This document shows positions 50,037 through 62,825 of a DNA stretch of 64,000 nucleotides, one piece after another. Within the stretch, counting starts at the first letter, position 1; the number at the start of each line of letters is the position of its first letter. The notes beneath the pieces are model-generated. The model saw only the letters and a list, made by a program, of their open reading frames with translations. It ran no database searches and was not told the DNA's origin. The DNA is from Hermodice carunculata (taxonomy: Eukaryota; Annelida; Polychaeta; Eunicida; Amphinomidae). The stretch spans positions 6,081,413 through 6,145,412 of the forward strand of contig OZ026625.1 in the NCBI GenBank assembly GCA_964020975.1, given 5' to 3'. A program made the position numbers and the translations under genes.

Positions 50037-51230
50037 TGGCTCCAATCAATGTCAGTACTGCATCTCCAATGGTGTTAGGTACAGTGCCTGGTGTAGGCAA
50101 AGCTACAATGGAATGTTTGCTGGAGTTACGATCTACACTCAAAGGCGAGGGTAAAGTTTGAACATATTAGGCTTTGATACAGGCTAACATCATGCTATGA
50201 GATCATTGGCAAAGACTATTAGACTCAGGAGATATTTGTTTTGCTGAGGAACATCGTCAACTGCCGTCGCCAGTAAATCCTTTGGGTGGGATGCCAGTTC
50301 CTTTAGCTGATGGTCAACTTCCCTCACAACAAACACAAGACCTTCTCATGAGGAGTCTTGTCCTACAAATGGAAGAGTCCATGAAGGGATGTTTAGTAAT
50401 TTTAATGATAAGATGGCATCCCTGTGCCAAATTCAGGCTTATATGGAATGGCAGCTTTCCGAAATGAGGGAGGAGAGAGGTAAGTGTGGCAAAGTATGCA
50501 CATCAATGGCTACAGGAGGGGAGGTGAAGGACCCTTCAGCTGTGTTTCATGACAACATGTTGCAGTGTATGTCGGAGATTGTACCTCATGGTATATACTC
50601 TGCACCAAACATGAGCCCAAAAGTTGGCGTGTCACAGCTATCCTAATGCCCAGGATACAAATGACATAATCGGCGATCTGGCTTGGGATGCATTCCTGCA
50701 AGCATGTACCTATCGGAGGGTGGCTCTGGATGTGCGGGACAAAGAAACTCCAAATCTGGACACAGCACTACGTCTCATGAAGATTCATGAGCAACATCAC
50801 AAGATGGTGTATGGCGCCAAGAAGGCAGTCACAGCAGTCTCCTTGGAAGATGACCACCTCAGTGTCATGGCAACTACATTAGACCAAAGAGTCAAACCCC
50901 AAGATATTGAACCAGTGGATAAGATCGTGGCAGCCATAAAGTCTGCTGTCCTGGAAGGTATGAGGGATATGACCACCGTTTTCAGTACCATTTTAGAAGT
51001 ACCATTTTCATGGGAAAATGAATGGTAAGGTGAGCTCGGGCCAGCAAAAACCCCCTGGTACTCCACCTAGAACAACAAAAGGTGCTTTCGTCAGGTGTGG
51101 CAGGACTGCTCACTTCACCAGGGAGTGCACATCTCCAAAATCTACTCCTGTGCCGTCACCATCACAGAAGTTGGTGTCCTCGCCCAACAAGGGTAAGGAA
51201 GAGGGGTTAAACAACAAGAGGTTCTGAAGT
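50037..51230 (+). mobile_element. Gypsy gag region
   Basis: The region opens with ATGGCTCCAATC and is rich in charged and polar codons. It ends with a nucleocapsid-like block near 51090-51130 (RCGRTAHFTREC) that has the G-H-C spacing of a CCHC knuckle. It precedes the protease as expected. It is broken. Confidence 0.65.
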
Positions 51231-51419
51231 CTAGCCATATGACAACCCTTACAGCTGACAAGGGCCAGAACAATCATGTACATATTGTAAATAGTAAAAC
51301 AGACACTGTAAATAAAGCCATTGTTAACTCATGTGTTAAGAATATTTCACCCCCACACCTGAACTCAAGGCGGTAACTTTCCAGAATACTGTAACGTGGT
51401 ACCATATCATAATTCCCAA

Positions 51420-52235
51420 CAGTCAACTTTTAGGAAACCCAAGCCATAGTGGACACAGCAGCACAGATCACTATTGTTAGAGTAGATTTTGCCAATAAAA
51501 TAGGACTTAATTCCACTAAAGGGGAAACAGTTATCCTGAAAGGAGCTCAGGATGGAGGCCAAAATTGTAAAGCAGGTTAGACTCTCCGTGGGGGAAAAGA
51601 CATTTCCCCTTGATGTATATGTAGCCCCAATCACAGACCCTGTCATTCTAGGGCTGGATTTTGTGCTGGTGCAGGGACACAGAGGTGGATCTGAAAAATA
51701 ACATTGTTATAATAGGTGACACAATAATACCTTCCACTTTGTGTCGTAATGGTATCACTCAACACTCTGTACACAAAGTCATGCTCTATCAAAAAATGTT
51801 TGTCCCTTCTAATAGGCAGATTCAGGGTTTTGCAGTTATTGAGGATTTACAGCCAGGGGATTATGTTATAACACCTATACCAGTTAACAATGACTTACTT
51901 CTACCATCAATTGTACTACCAGGTCTAACCACAGTTCCCATTGACATACTTAATGTGGGCAACACCTTTGTAACTCTGAAACCTGGAAAGCTGATGGGCA
52001 GTGCTGTTTTGTTAGATCATGTTTTATCTGGCACTGATATGGCAACAGGTAGTTCGTCTGATTTGGGGGACCATGGGTCTGCAGATGACTTCCTTACAGT
52101 AAAATCCATTGGGTCGGATCAGTTACTTGAGGGTGATGTAAGGTATGACTTAAATATCTTGCAAAATAATGTGCCAGAATACTTAAAAGCATTGTTTGAC
52201 AACTCCAGTACACATATTACTAGTGAACAATAACA
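51420..52235 (+). mobile_element. Gypsy protease region and linker to reverse transcriptase
   Basis: An aspartic-protease active-site block (VDTAAQITIV) lies near 51450-51480. A retropepsin-like 'PVILGLDF' block lies near 51640-51660. A linker of about 190 codons follows before the reverse transcriptase. This is the usual Gypsy layout. Confidence 0.65.
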
Positions 52236-52329
52236 GCAATTATCATCCTTGTTGTGTGAGTACTCTGACATATTCTCTATTAGTGAATAGGACCTAGGAT
52301 GTTTTACATGGGTCACACATAAGATTGAC

Positions 52330-53250
52330 ACTCAGGATGCCAGGCCTTTTAAGCAACATCTCTGATGTGTTCCATTTAGTTTTGAACAACAGGAAGAAAA
52401 ATATACCAAGCAGTTGTTGGATATTGGAGTTACACAACCCTCTATGTTGGACTGGGCAGCACCTCCTGTTTTGGTTAGGAAAAAGGATGGTAATGTTCAT
52501 TATTGCATCGATTATTGTGCATTGAACAAGGTCACTGTCAAGTACGCCTACCCTCTTCCTTTGATTGATGAGTGTTTAGACACTTTGGGAGATATTTTCT
52601 ATCCTTCCTTGGACATGGCTACTCTCTTCCTTTGATTGATGAGTGTTTAAACACTTTGGGAGATATTTTCTATCCTTCCTTGGACATGGCTAGTTCTTAT
52701 TACCAAATCAAAATTGAACCAGCACACAAGATGGCATTCCTAGCCAAACACAGATTGGTAGAGCATTTACGCATGGCTTTCGATCTCTGTAATGCACCAG
52801 CGACATACATGCGTGCCATGAACCTAGTATTGGGAGGATTCCCCAGGGCCAAAGCATTTCTGGATGACGTGATTATCCTAGGCAAATCCTTTCCAGATCA
52901 CTTTGAAAACTTGAGGACAGTATTCAACTGATTTCGGGAGAAAGAAATAAAGTTAAAACCAGAGAAATGCCCCTGGTCTAAACTGAAGTCAGGTTTTTGG
53001 GTATGATAATGTCTATGGATAACACTGAAGTGGATCCAGAGAAAACTGAGGCAGTAAGAACATGGCCTGTACCAAAATGTACTAATGCTGTAGAAATCTT
53101 TCTATGGTTTGTCAATTACCAAAGGGAACATATAGTAGATTTTGCTGAAACCGCTGCCTGTTTATACCAGGTTACTGGCCCTAAAAATATATCTGTATGG
53201 GAGCAACAGCACTCCAAGACATTTGAATAATTAAAGTTAGAATTACTGGA
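52330..53250 (+). mobile_element. Gypsy reverse-transcriptase region
   Basis: Motifs in order are PPVLVRKKDG, a YCIDYCALNKVT block, PLPLIDE, SYYQIKI, MAFDLCNAPATY and FLDDV. These are standard Ty3/Gypsy reverse-transcriptase blocks. It is broken. Confidence 0.88.
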
Positions 53251-53259
53251 AGCTCCACT

Positions 53260-53650
53260 ATTAGGGTTTCTCAGAAAGGAAGGCCATTGGGTGCTTGACT
53301 GCAATGCTTCAGGAGTAGCTATTGGCACAGAGCTTTCGCAATTACAGGACGGCAAACTACTAGTCATCTCCTGTGGTAGCTTCATATTAACAGCAACACA
53401 AAGGAAGTATTGTACTACACAGAAACAGCTTCTGGTGGTTGTCTGCTTTACCAGACAATTAAGATATTATCTGCTGGGCTGGAAAGTGCTTGTTCATACA
53501 TATCACAGTAGTCTGGCTTGGTTGATGAGGTTGAAGTACATAGGGGGACAGCTTGGGAAATGGCTAGAAGAATTAACTCAGTACGACCTTTGTATCATTC
53601 AAAAACACCAAAATGCAGATGGTCTTTCCCGAATTCCAGACCCTGAAAGT
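53260..53650 (+). mobile_element. Gypsy RNase H region
   Basis: Blocks DCNASGVAIGTELSQ, RKYCTTQKQLLVVV and LVHTYHSSLAWL, ending in KHQNADGLSRIP, are the usual Ty3/Gypsy RNase H order and its junction with the integrase linker. Confidence 0.88.
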
Positions 53651-54059
53651 TTCTGCAATTGCTTCAAAGCTGGCATGGATATATCCTGGTTACCATGTGG
53701 TGGGTGTAGGTATTGTGCCAGAGCTCAAGAACAGTGGAGTCAGTTTGAAAATGACATTGATGATGTTATTCCTCTGGCAGTAAGAACTATCTCCACTGAT
53801 AGTGACAATTCTACCGATGTCGACTGGTTTGTTGGCTATTCTTTGCAGGATCTACACGACCATCAGGTGAGGGATCCTGATATTGGCCCTAATATACACT
53901 GGTTAGAGACCAATGTCAATTTCAGAAAAGATGCTAGACAGCTTTACAGTCCATCAGTAAAACATCTCTGGCTCTGTAAGTCTCAATTGTCTGTGGAACT
54001 ACAGGTGGGAAAACGTGGTGCCAAGAAAATGCTTGGTGGTGTTTTGTTCTCTGCTGGAT

Positions 54060-55286
54060 GAAGTAATGAAGAAATGTCATGAAGTTTGATTAGCAGGACA
54101 TCTTGGTCAGGCTAAAACGTTAGAGATCTTGCAGAGAAGTTTATTTTGGCATAATTTGGCTAAAGACTGTAAAATATATGTTGAGTCATGTACTGCATGT
54201 AACACTCAGAAAAAACAGGATGTGGCCAAGAGCAAGACTAGGTAAGTACCATGCAGAAGTGTCCATGGAATGGTCCACATTGACATCCCGGGGCCATTTA
54301 CTCCAAGTTCAGCTGGTAATGTGTATATTTTCATGTTGGTTGATCAGTTTACCAAGTGGCTTGAGTGCTATGTACTACCAAACCAGTCTTCAGAGGCCAT
54401 TGTTGCAAAGGTGGTCAATGAATTTATTGCTAGATTTAGATGACTATTGGCTATACACAGTGACCGAGGTAAGAACATGGATGGTAACTTGCTTAAGACC
54501 ATCTGTGATTTGTTAGAGATAGCTAAGACCCGGACCACACCTCACAGGCCTTGTGCAAATGGACATGTGGCATGGTATAATCGTCTGCTCTTACAGATGA
54601 TTAGGTGCTATGTACAAAGTTCCAATAAAAACTGGGGCACCTATCTCCCTCAGTTGGCAGCAGCAATTAGAGTGATGCCCAACCATTATACAGGGTTTTT
54701 TGCTAATTTTTTAATGCTAGGGAGAGAAGTTTTTGGGCCGAAAGAACTAGTGTTCCGACTCCTTGATGAGCAAAAAAAAAATTATGAAATAGAACATGAT
54801 TTAAAGCTGCGTAGGAATACCTATGAGGTTGGGGATAGAGTCTAAAAGCTGAAAGCTGCATGCTAGCCCGGACAATCAAGGAAACTGGGTAAGATGTGGA
54901 GTGGGCCATATATTGTGATACAAGTCTTGTTAGAAGTACTTTATAAGGCTAAAAGTCATAGGAAAGAACTTGTGACACATCATGACCATCTGACACCATG
55001 TAAGGATCTGGTAATCCCGATGTGGCTAAGATGGATTAAACATGATTTATTAGACAAAGATGTCACAATCCCTTATGACCAAGAAGAGCAAGAGGAGTCC
55101 TTATTGCCTGACGTTTTCAGAGACCTGTTCGGCATGGATACAGATATACCCACACAAGATAGCACTCGTCCAACTTCAGACAGCATGACAGATACAACCC
55201 AACCTGATCAAAACAGGAATACTGGGTCATGTGATTTGTCATTGCATTTTGATCCAGATTATCTTATCACTATTACTTCTTTATGA
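54060..55286 (+). mobile_element. Gypsy integrase region and C-terminal tail
   Basis: A zinc-binding HHCC-like block lies near 54080-54210 (ESCTACN). The catalytic-core blocks (LVDQFTKWLE, HSDRGKN, and a TPHRPCANGHVAWYNRLL-like segment) lie at 54280-54600. A C-terminal tail with YEVGDRV and GPYIVIQVL blocks follows. It is broken. Confidence 0.85.
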
Positions 55287-55399
55287 TCTCAATTAAAGTG
55301 GATATTGTGGTCGTAATTATACCTGGTAATAACAGATGGATTTAATTTGACTGTATAGAGTTATTTTTGTATATATGAAAATTTTACAGATGTGAGCTG

Positions 55400-57705
55400 A
55401 GACTTCTCTTAGACGGATATAATCTGTCTATTTCCACAGATTGACACATTATGTTCTTCAATTTATAAGCAGCATGCAGACGGATACTATCTGACTACAT
55501 AAATCATTTACTGATAAGTACAGTTTTTTTTTCATTTTACATGGCTGGATTTTATCTGGCTAATGTAAATATTAAACAGTTGGATTTTGTCTAACCGGGG
55601 TAAATAATTTGCGATTGTAAATACTATTCTTTATTGATTGTAAATATTTGTCAAAGCAGATGGATGTTATCTGTCTATTTGATTAGAATAATGTGATTAA
55701 TAGTGGGATTGGGACATATCCGATAATATGTACAATTTCCAGCAGTACTGCACTGTTCTATTTATGTTCATCAGATGTCGCGTGAAGACCAGTTGCCCAC
55801 AGAAGACTGAATAGTCTTGAGTTCCCTGTCTGATGAAAAATTCGAGGATAGACCTTTTACCAGTCATGAGGTTGGATCAAGTCGCCAAGGTACGTATAGT
55901 ATTACCTTGCCATCGGATGGTCTGGCAGTGGATGGGTTGTCGACATGTCCCAGATTTACAAAGACCAGGCTCTTTTCCAGCCGGAAAACTGGGACATAAG
56001 CGGATGGTCCATCTGGGTATGGAAGACCAGCTAATCCTCACTATTTAGCCCAAGTCTAAAAAGTCCAAGTTGCTTTCATGTCCCTTGTGTAGGAGTAAGC
56101 TGTCACACTTGATATGTCACGCTTTAAAAGCCTACCTCCCGTGGTTTGTGTCGCCATACCCCTGCTGCGGCCAGTTGGGGTTTCAGTATTCGCAGGTGAC
56201 AGGGATGCTGGTCGATCTCCAGCAGCATAGTGACCCTGCAGTGGCCGACTTCGGTGAATACCAGATGTGGCATGGGTCACCCTAATATCCGGTTTCTTGC
56301 TATCCTTAGCCGAGGAGGTTGGGTGTACTTCTGTGGAGGGGTTGCTCAGCTATGTTCAAGACCACCAGCTGTATGGACAAGACGCAGCCATCTGTGGTAC
56401 CGATAGAGAATTGTTATAGCTGTTCCACTCCAAAATTACATGGATTGAGGATCTCCCCACAACCATTATGGTGTCCGCTCCTAATTGTATTGTCTCCGTG
56501 TTACATGGGAGAGTGCAAGCTGCCATTGTGGGCAGTCTTCCAGAGGAGCGTGGAAAATAAATGAGACATGTGGTGTGGATGGAGCCTTGTTTCCGCACTA
56601 ATGATGCAACTTATCTGATTTCTGCATTTCAGACTCACACCTACATAGTCATCAACACTCATTGTCATGTGGGCGAATTACTTTTCAGGTCCCATCAACC
56701 GGATTTACAGACACCCCTGGACAAACTGCCAACACTGTCAGAGTTCTTCCAGCTGGAATACGTCATTAGCAACCAGTGCGCTGAGAACATGTGGAAAACG
56801 GAGGCTGGCCGGGTGTAACTCAGGAAAGATCCCCGTATCTATTTTTGCATGGGTATTCATCCCCAGTTTGCTTCCCCCAAAAGGGATTACACTCCAATAA
56901 TTAGTCAACTGGAACAGCTGTTGGCTGCACCAAGAGTGGTTGGATTGGCAGAATTGGGGCTGGACTTTTCGACAGTGGATAGCACCAATGGCACTTTATA
57001 GAGGGAGCAGCAAAGGGTCCTGGAGTTGGGCTTGCCTTTGGCAGTCCATCAACAACTTCCCATAGTTATTCATTGTAGAGGACCACGGGAAGAAATTGCC
57101 ACCAATTTCCATATCTATAGGTTTTTGGAGCTATTGAGGAAGAACATCCTGAGTATGCATCCTATTCACATGCATTGTTTTCATTGGGGGGGGGGGGGCA
57201 GAGGGGGTAGAGGAGGTGAAGGCGTGTTTGGAGGCCTTCCCCAACATGTGTTTTGGCATCACTCAAAAGATGGGTTCTAGTGAGGAAATGAGGAGGGTGA
57301 TTGGCAGATTCTTATCAAGAAGTTGGTATTAGCAACGGATGCACCATACCTGGTCCCTACCACATTTGTGTCCCCTGCTCCAATCCTGGGGTGATTTCAG
57401 AAGCTGCAAAACAAGTCGTCAGTACAAGGAACCTGCCCCTATCTATGGTGTGCAAAATTACAAGAGCCTTCACCAAGGAACTGTATCATCTTTAACCACC
57501 CATATGTATGTATATATCTATATATTAACAGAATGCTGGTTGTTTGGATTGGATTTCAATCCGTCTACATGATATGAAATTCAGTGTATCAGAACCTGTT
57601 CCTTCTGAACAGTCAGATTTGATCTGCTAGTTTAGAGGAATCTAGTTAATCTTTGGCAGACATATCGGCACTACACATTTAGCAGCAGGATGGATTTGAT
57701 CTGTA
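55400..57705 (+). repeat. Array of short palindromic GGAT...ATCTG motifs
   Basis: Seven related motifs of about 19 bp flank the TatD-like region on both sides: near 55411, 55477, 55545, 55577, 55658, 57611 and 57686. The best are AGACGGATATAATCTGTCT and CAGATGGATGTTATCTG, near-perfect inverted repeats with a 3-base centre. They lie in non-coding sequence. Confidence 0.6.
55775..57495 (+). mobile_element. TatD-like nuclease region carried by the Gypsy fossil
   Basis: The region lies after the integrase and before the polypurine tract. An N-terminal part near 56070-56290 has paired-Cys, zinc-finger-like spacing (CPLCRSKLSHLICHA ... CC). The C-terminal part shows the metal-binding order of TatD-family DNases: THCH at 56657-56668, GIHPQ near 56851, a GLAELGLDFS block near 56943, IHCRG near 57068, and HPIHMHCF near 57160. 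TatD enzymes are metal-dependent 3'-5' DNases, and animal TATDN2-like proteins share this set. It is broken. It could be part of the element, or a host-derived copy captured or inserted there. Confidence 0.65.
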
Positions 57706-57821
57706 TTAACTGTGTGACACTCAGGGGCATGATACACTGATAATAATCTTTGGTCTTCTTCCCTCTTTAATTAAGATAGAACACTGGGGCTGCACTAGTC
57801 ACAACTATTTAAGTCTTCTAT

Positions 57822-57835
57822 AAAACGGAGGGGAA
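57822..57835 (+). promoter_or_regulatory. Polypurine tract of the Gypsy element
   Basis: AAAACGGAGGGGAA is directly followed by TGTGGTG, the classic join of a polypurine tract to a 3' LTR that begins with TG. Confidence 0.6.
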
Positions 57836-58200
57836 TGTGGTGTGGGTGACAACAATAAGTGCTTCCCAGGCGAGAGACAATAACTACTCCCTGGGTGAGA
57901 GTTAGTGTGACCTGGGTCGTGAGATCTGAGCAATCATCACAGTGGAGCCTTTGCTGTGGGCCAGCACAGACATGTCTGGACAGGACGGAACGCATCAAAG
58001 TCCCTGCTTCCACTGACGTTCAGGACTGGTTACCAGAGGCTTCCATGGTAAGTGACCTATGGTGTACACGGCCACCACTATTTGTGCAGAAGCAAATATA
58101 TGTAATGACATATGCATTAATCTTGCCAGCTGTAGAATACTCGTCACTTGTTTCGAAGATGACTATTTACCTTAAATCAGGAACATCATACCTTAAAAAT
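57836..58200 (+). repeat. Presumed start of the 3' LTR (right border not fixed)
   Basis: The sequence starts with TG right after the polypurine tract and contains two related ACAATAA...GGxGAGAG blocks of about 30 bp near 57852 and 57885. The right end is uncertain and could lie anywhere to about 58500. No second copy was found in the window to confirm it. Confidence 0.4.
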
Positions 58201-60189
58201 CCCACATGAGTTTGACAATTTTGTCAACTTAAAGAAAACTTTTCAAAAAGCCGCTTTTTGTGACAAGCCAAGTGAACCTCTGTTATAGTGTAAGCGCCAT
58301 CTGGTGCACCCATATTGATGCATTCAACTAAAAACTTTAAGCTTTCCACCGAGAGTTTCGAATATAAAATAATTATTTCAGGAAGTCAAATGTTCTGTTA
58401 CAATATCTGTATTAATAAATACCAGAAATCGGTCAGAGAAATTATACACTCTGCATGTCAATTCCTGTCGCTGCCTACCAAATAAATACAGCGACATTGG
58501 GTGAATTTTATTTTTTATTTTATTTTTACTAAATACATTCCACGGATACTGTGTTTTTTAAAAGGTTTTAACAGCTTGAAAGGTGGTATCTGGTCTCCGG
58601 CAGGTAACTATCATAGAACATGTTTTGGAGCTTTTGACACTCAGCATTGTACAAGTGTATCTGATAGCAGGTATGGGCCACAGCTTAATATTAGGCCTAC
58701 CTAAGCATGAAGTGGAAGGAAATGTGGTTGTGAAGGTGGTATCATGGCCATATCACTAGCACGGATTTTTTGTGTGAAAATTTGTAGCCACATCAGGAAA
58801 TAAAACAGTTATCACTGCAGAAATTGACCTGATTCTTATATAAATCATGTGAAGATAAATTAGCCATTGGCGAATATGTTAAGCATAATGAAGGAAACAG
58901 AACATTTGACTAATGGCACCAGTGATCCCTACAAATGCAAAAAGGAAGACACCTCATTTTTTATCATTGTTGCAAAGACTATAAAAGACAGACAAAACAA
59001 CTAAACAACCATATGTTAGGCAACCTATTAATCCACATGGCCACAGGGTAACATTTACCTTGACTCTACAGGGCTTCAATGTTCTCATCCATCCTTCCTA
59101 CTGTATGCGAATGTAATCATCTTTCATATTCCAGCTGCTTAACTCCTGTTTTAAACTGTTCCAGTTACAGCTCATGCTTTTAAATTTTTTTGTGTGTTGC
59201 ACAGAGTAATTCAAATTGTGTTACCTTTTGTGAGCCATATTTTCCTCAAGGACTTTTTATTCGGTCTGAAGAGCCTCACATTTCTTCTCAAGTTCACTGT
59301 ATTTTTCATTTAAAGTTGTAAGCTTTTTTTTTCTCTTTTGAGTTTGTTGAATATACTTTCTTCGCTGATTTCACATTCTCTTCTTTTTCGTTTTGCCTGT
59401 CATTTACCAATATTCAAATGCCCACAGCCATTCCTATTCAGTAGTCCAGATTCCAGAACTGTATTTGAGCCATAATCATGACCACACGTGAACCGGCCAT
59501 GACTGGTGGGCATGGGCCTTCGGGTCTTTTTAAACCTATAAACATGTCAAACATACATGTATGTACCACAGACATATTGGAAAGGAATTAAATTGTTTGC
59601 ATTAACATCTGCAGACATTGGTGGTAAGCCTTCTGCTCTAATACGTTCCCGAAGTATAAAGAGCTGGGCCATGCATTGTTACAACAGGAATAATTCTGTG
59701 AATTCACTTCTCAAGATCACATGCATTGCAATTGTTTAAATATAAAACACCATGCACAACAATCAACAAAACATGCTCTCATAATTTGAGGTGCCACATG
59801 ACACAGTTTGTTTACATTTTGTGGGCGATGATAAGATCTTGTTGCAATAAGCGATCTATCTAAAATTTTTACCCTTGGTATTATTTACATGAATCAGCTA
59901 TGGCAGGGTATCTCAGTATCCCAACCAAAGACCTTCATTTCGATTGTTTGAAAAACTGCCTTGTTTGAAAGCACACACAAATAAACAAAATGATAATCAG
60001 TTGCCTAGGAACCGATGTTTAAAGATCCTGCAGCAGATTTACTGTGGTCCAAAATACTACCAAAATTCTACTTTGTCTTCTCTACTGCATTTTAGAAAGC
60101 ATATTCATCGTACAGACTTGGGTTATGAGCCTTAATTATTCATGAAAGTGTTCTCCACCAGTGACAACATTGGTGAGTTTTGTATCTCC
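58201..60189. other. No gene seen
   Basis: AT-rich spacer between the Gypsy and DIRS fossils. AATAAA-type signals near 58414 and 58481 could belong to the Gypsy LTR or to nothing. ORFs are short and featureless. Confidence 0.5.
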
Positions 60190-62825
60190 AGCAGTGGAGA
60201 GCTCTCTTTGCCTAATTGCAGCACCAGAGCCCCAGCATGCTCATCACCCAGGCCTCGTGGCATAGGGAGAAAATGGGTTTGCTCCCATGGATGGCACCCC
60301 AGCTCTACCCTAGGGCTTTGAACTCAAATCCCATATTCATAGCCTGGTGGGTGACAAGGCAGTTGTCGTCACGGTGCAGAAGAAGCATGGGGCTGGTGCC
60401 ATGTCCTGCCAGGGCTTGTCCTTGGAGGACATGCTTCATAGGACCCTCCTTCCTTTCTGGCCTTTCTATCTGAGTTCAATGACCAGCTAGTGGCCAAGAT
60501 ACAAAGCAGTTCCTATGGAGGTATCAACCTCTGGCTATCTCTGCCACAGCCAAGGCCTTCCCTGGCCATATGTTCAGGGGAACTGAGTCTCTCTGTTGGA
60601 ACAGATGTTTTCCTCACATCCAGTCCCTGAGGATTGGGATTGGGAGGAATTTGATGGTCTACAGGCATAGTCCATCTTTCCATCTGTCAAGGCCTTCAGG
60701 ACACTAGAAGAAGGTGTCACAGCATCTTATTCTAACATCACTTTAGCTGCTTTGTGGTCTCTCCTGGAGGACCTCCTATGCTCTGCCCAAATAACAGAGG
60801 CACTGCGGCCTAGCCAGGTGTAATTGCTGCAACTTTTTGTCACAAGTGATCAACCACCAGCTAAGCGCAGCCTGTATATTGAAGGCACACCCTCGTTTGT
60901 TACACAGGGATGCCTACCTCCAGGGTCAGCAGCTGCCCCATCTTCCACAGAGCAGAAACAGGCCCCTCTTTTCTGGCACCTTGTTTGGAGTAGAGATGGT
61001 GGAAGGTGTTAGATGGATGCAGAAGCTTCTGATCTGCTCCCCAGAGCAAACATAGACCAAAGCCTTGGCCAACTCTGTGTGGACACTTTCTTGCACCCTG
61101 AAGCATGGCTCTCAGACCTATGCCACCTCTTCAGAGTTGCATGGTTCCAGGAAAAGGGGGAAGTGATTGGAGAAGGGCAAGCGGTTTGCCAAGGCAAAGA
61201 ATTTGGGCAAGTCTGCGGGCTCCTGACTCTTGCTTTCTGGACCCTACAGCATCAGGGCTGCCCTTTGCCACTGTTCCCGATGTCTCAGAGTACCCTATAG
61301 GTGATTGTCTTTCCACCTTTAGTGGTAAATAGGAGTCCATTACATATGACTCAATTGTTTTAAATGCCCTGAAACACCCCTATTTGCTGCCTTCCACATA
61401 CATGGGCTTCCATTATGCTGCATATCGAAGTGGTTTACATTCCCTGCACTTTATTCCAGAGCATCAGCATTCCTAGAGGCAGTGGAAAAACTTCAGAGCA
61501 AAGGCACAATAGAGTGGATGGTGGATCCCAGTTTTGCTAGGTTCTACAGCCTACTCTTCCTTGTCCTTAAGTGGGATTGAGGTTTGAGCTCAGTTATAGA
61601 CCTGTTGATGCTGAACATGTACTTGGAGTTACTGTCTATCAAGATGGAGACCCCTCAGTCAGTGGCGGCAGCCCTGCTGCCCCAAGAGTGGATAACCCCC
61701 TTGGATCTCAAGAACATGTTCTTCCATGTGCCTTTTATGGAGACTTCAGGGAAGTATCTGCAGTTCTACTGGTTCAGGGCACTCCCATTCAGCTTTGTTA
61801 TGGCATGCTCACCCGGTTCATGCAGGCAGTTGGCCGGTTTGTGGTATGTTCAACCGGTTTGTGCATGCAGTCGCTGTGCCCCTTCACCAAAGCACCCTTT
61901 GCATCCATGTGTACCTGCACTATAGGCTGAACTAGGTACTTCAGCACCTAGATCACAGCATCACCCAGAAACCATTCTGGAGCTTTGCTGATGCTAAGGC
62001 CTGATTGTGAATCCCCCAAAGTCCAGGCTAATGCCAGAGCACATCTTTGTCTTTCTGGGCGTCCAGTTTGATATGGTCACTTTCATCTGGCGCCCCTCAG
62101 AAGACAGGTAGGAAAGACTTAAGCTGATGACCAAGATGGCAGTGGCAAGCCCTGTTAAGCTCTCTGTCCTTCATGGACTCCCAGGTCCCCCTGGCCCACC
62201 TTAGCTATTGCTCCTTGCAGCACAGCCTGCAGGACAGGTGCTTGAGGCTACATGGCTACCTGGTGCTGGTCCTCTCAGAGGACCACTGGCACCTCCTCTG
62301 GTAGACCATGTATGAAAATGTCATGACAGGACAGATGTTGTTGCCATTTCAAGCACAAGTCACCATGTACATTGACTCTTGGTGGTCCAGGTGGGGAGCC
62401 CATGTGGAGGACTTGACAATGTCATGCCTCTGGCGCCAGGAGTTCGCATCGCACCACACAAATTGGTCAGAACTGGATGCGATACATCTAGCACTCCTCC
62501 ACCTCCAGACCCTACAGGAGTACAAACACGTCTTCATAATGTGCAACAACAGGACTGCAATCGCCTACCTCAACTAACAAGGCAGACCGTGCTCCCAAAA
62601 GCTGATTGAGGTAGCCAGACACATCTTGCAATGGTGCTCCAAACACGATGTTAGTACACATGTGAGACATGTCCCTGGACTATAAAATGTCCTGGCTGAC
62701 CAACTCTTGAGATGTCAGCCAGGAGGGACAGCTCAGTCAGTCCACTCAGGGGTCATTCAGGCCATGTGTGCCAGGTGGGATACCCCCAAGTGGACCTGTT
62801 CAGGATGACAGTAAACGCAAAACAC
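60190..62825 (+). mobile_element. DIRS-type retroelement fossil (tyrosine-recombinase order)
   Basis: Plus strand. A gag-like part at about 60190-61300 is followed by a reverse transcriptase at about 61480-62060, with METPQSV, a DLKNMFFHVP block and FRALPFSF. An RNase H part at about 62360-62720 has NWSELDAIHLALLHLQTL, MCNNRTAIAYLN and VRHVPGL, then QVDLF near 62790. This combination (LKDAYLHVP-like, RALPFGL-like, ELDAIHLAL, DNRTAIAYLN) is that of DIRS-like elements. Homology stops near 62825 and no tyrosine recombinase was recognised. It is clearly richer in G and C than its neighbours. It is broken, with several disablements in each part. Confidence 0.8.

Larger units (their letters stand above)
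50037..57835 (+). mobile_element. Ty3/Gypsy LTR retrotransposon fossil with a TatD-like extra region
   Basis: Parts lie in Gypsy order on the plus strand: gag, protease, reverse transcriptase, RNase H, integrase, then an extra region with TatD-nuclease motifs, a polypurine tract at 57822-57835 and a presumed 3' LTR start (TGTGGTG) at 57836. The order of integrase after RNase H places it with Gypsy, not Copia. No matching 5' LTR was found left of 50037, so the age cannot be taken from LTR divergence. Many disablements (roughly ten or more) are spread over all parts, so it is old and inactive. Confidence 0.85.
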
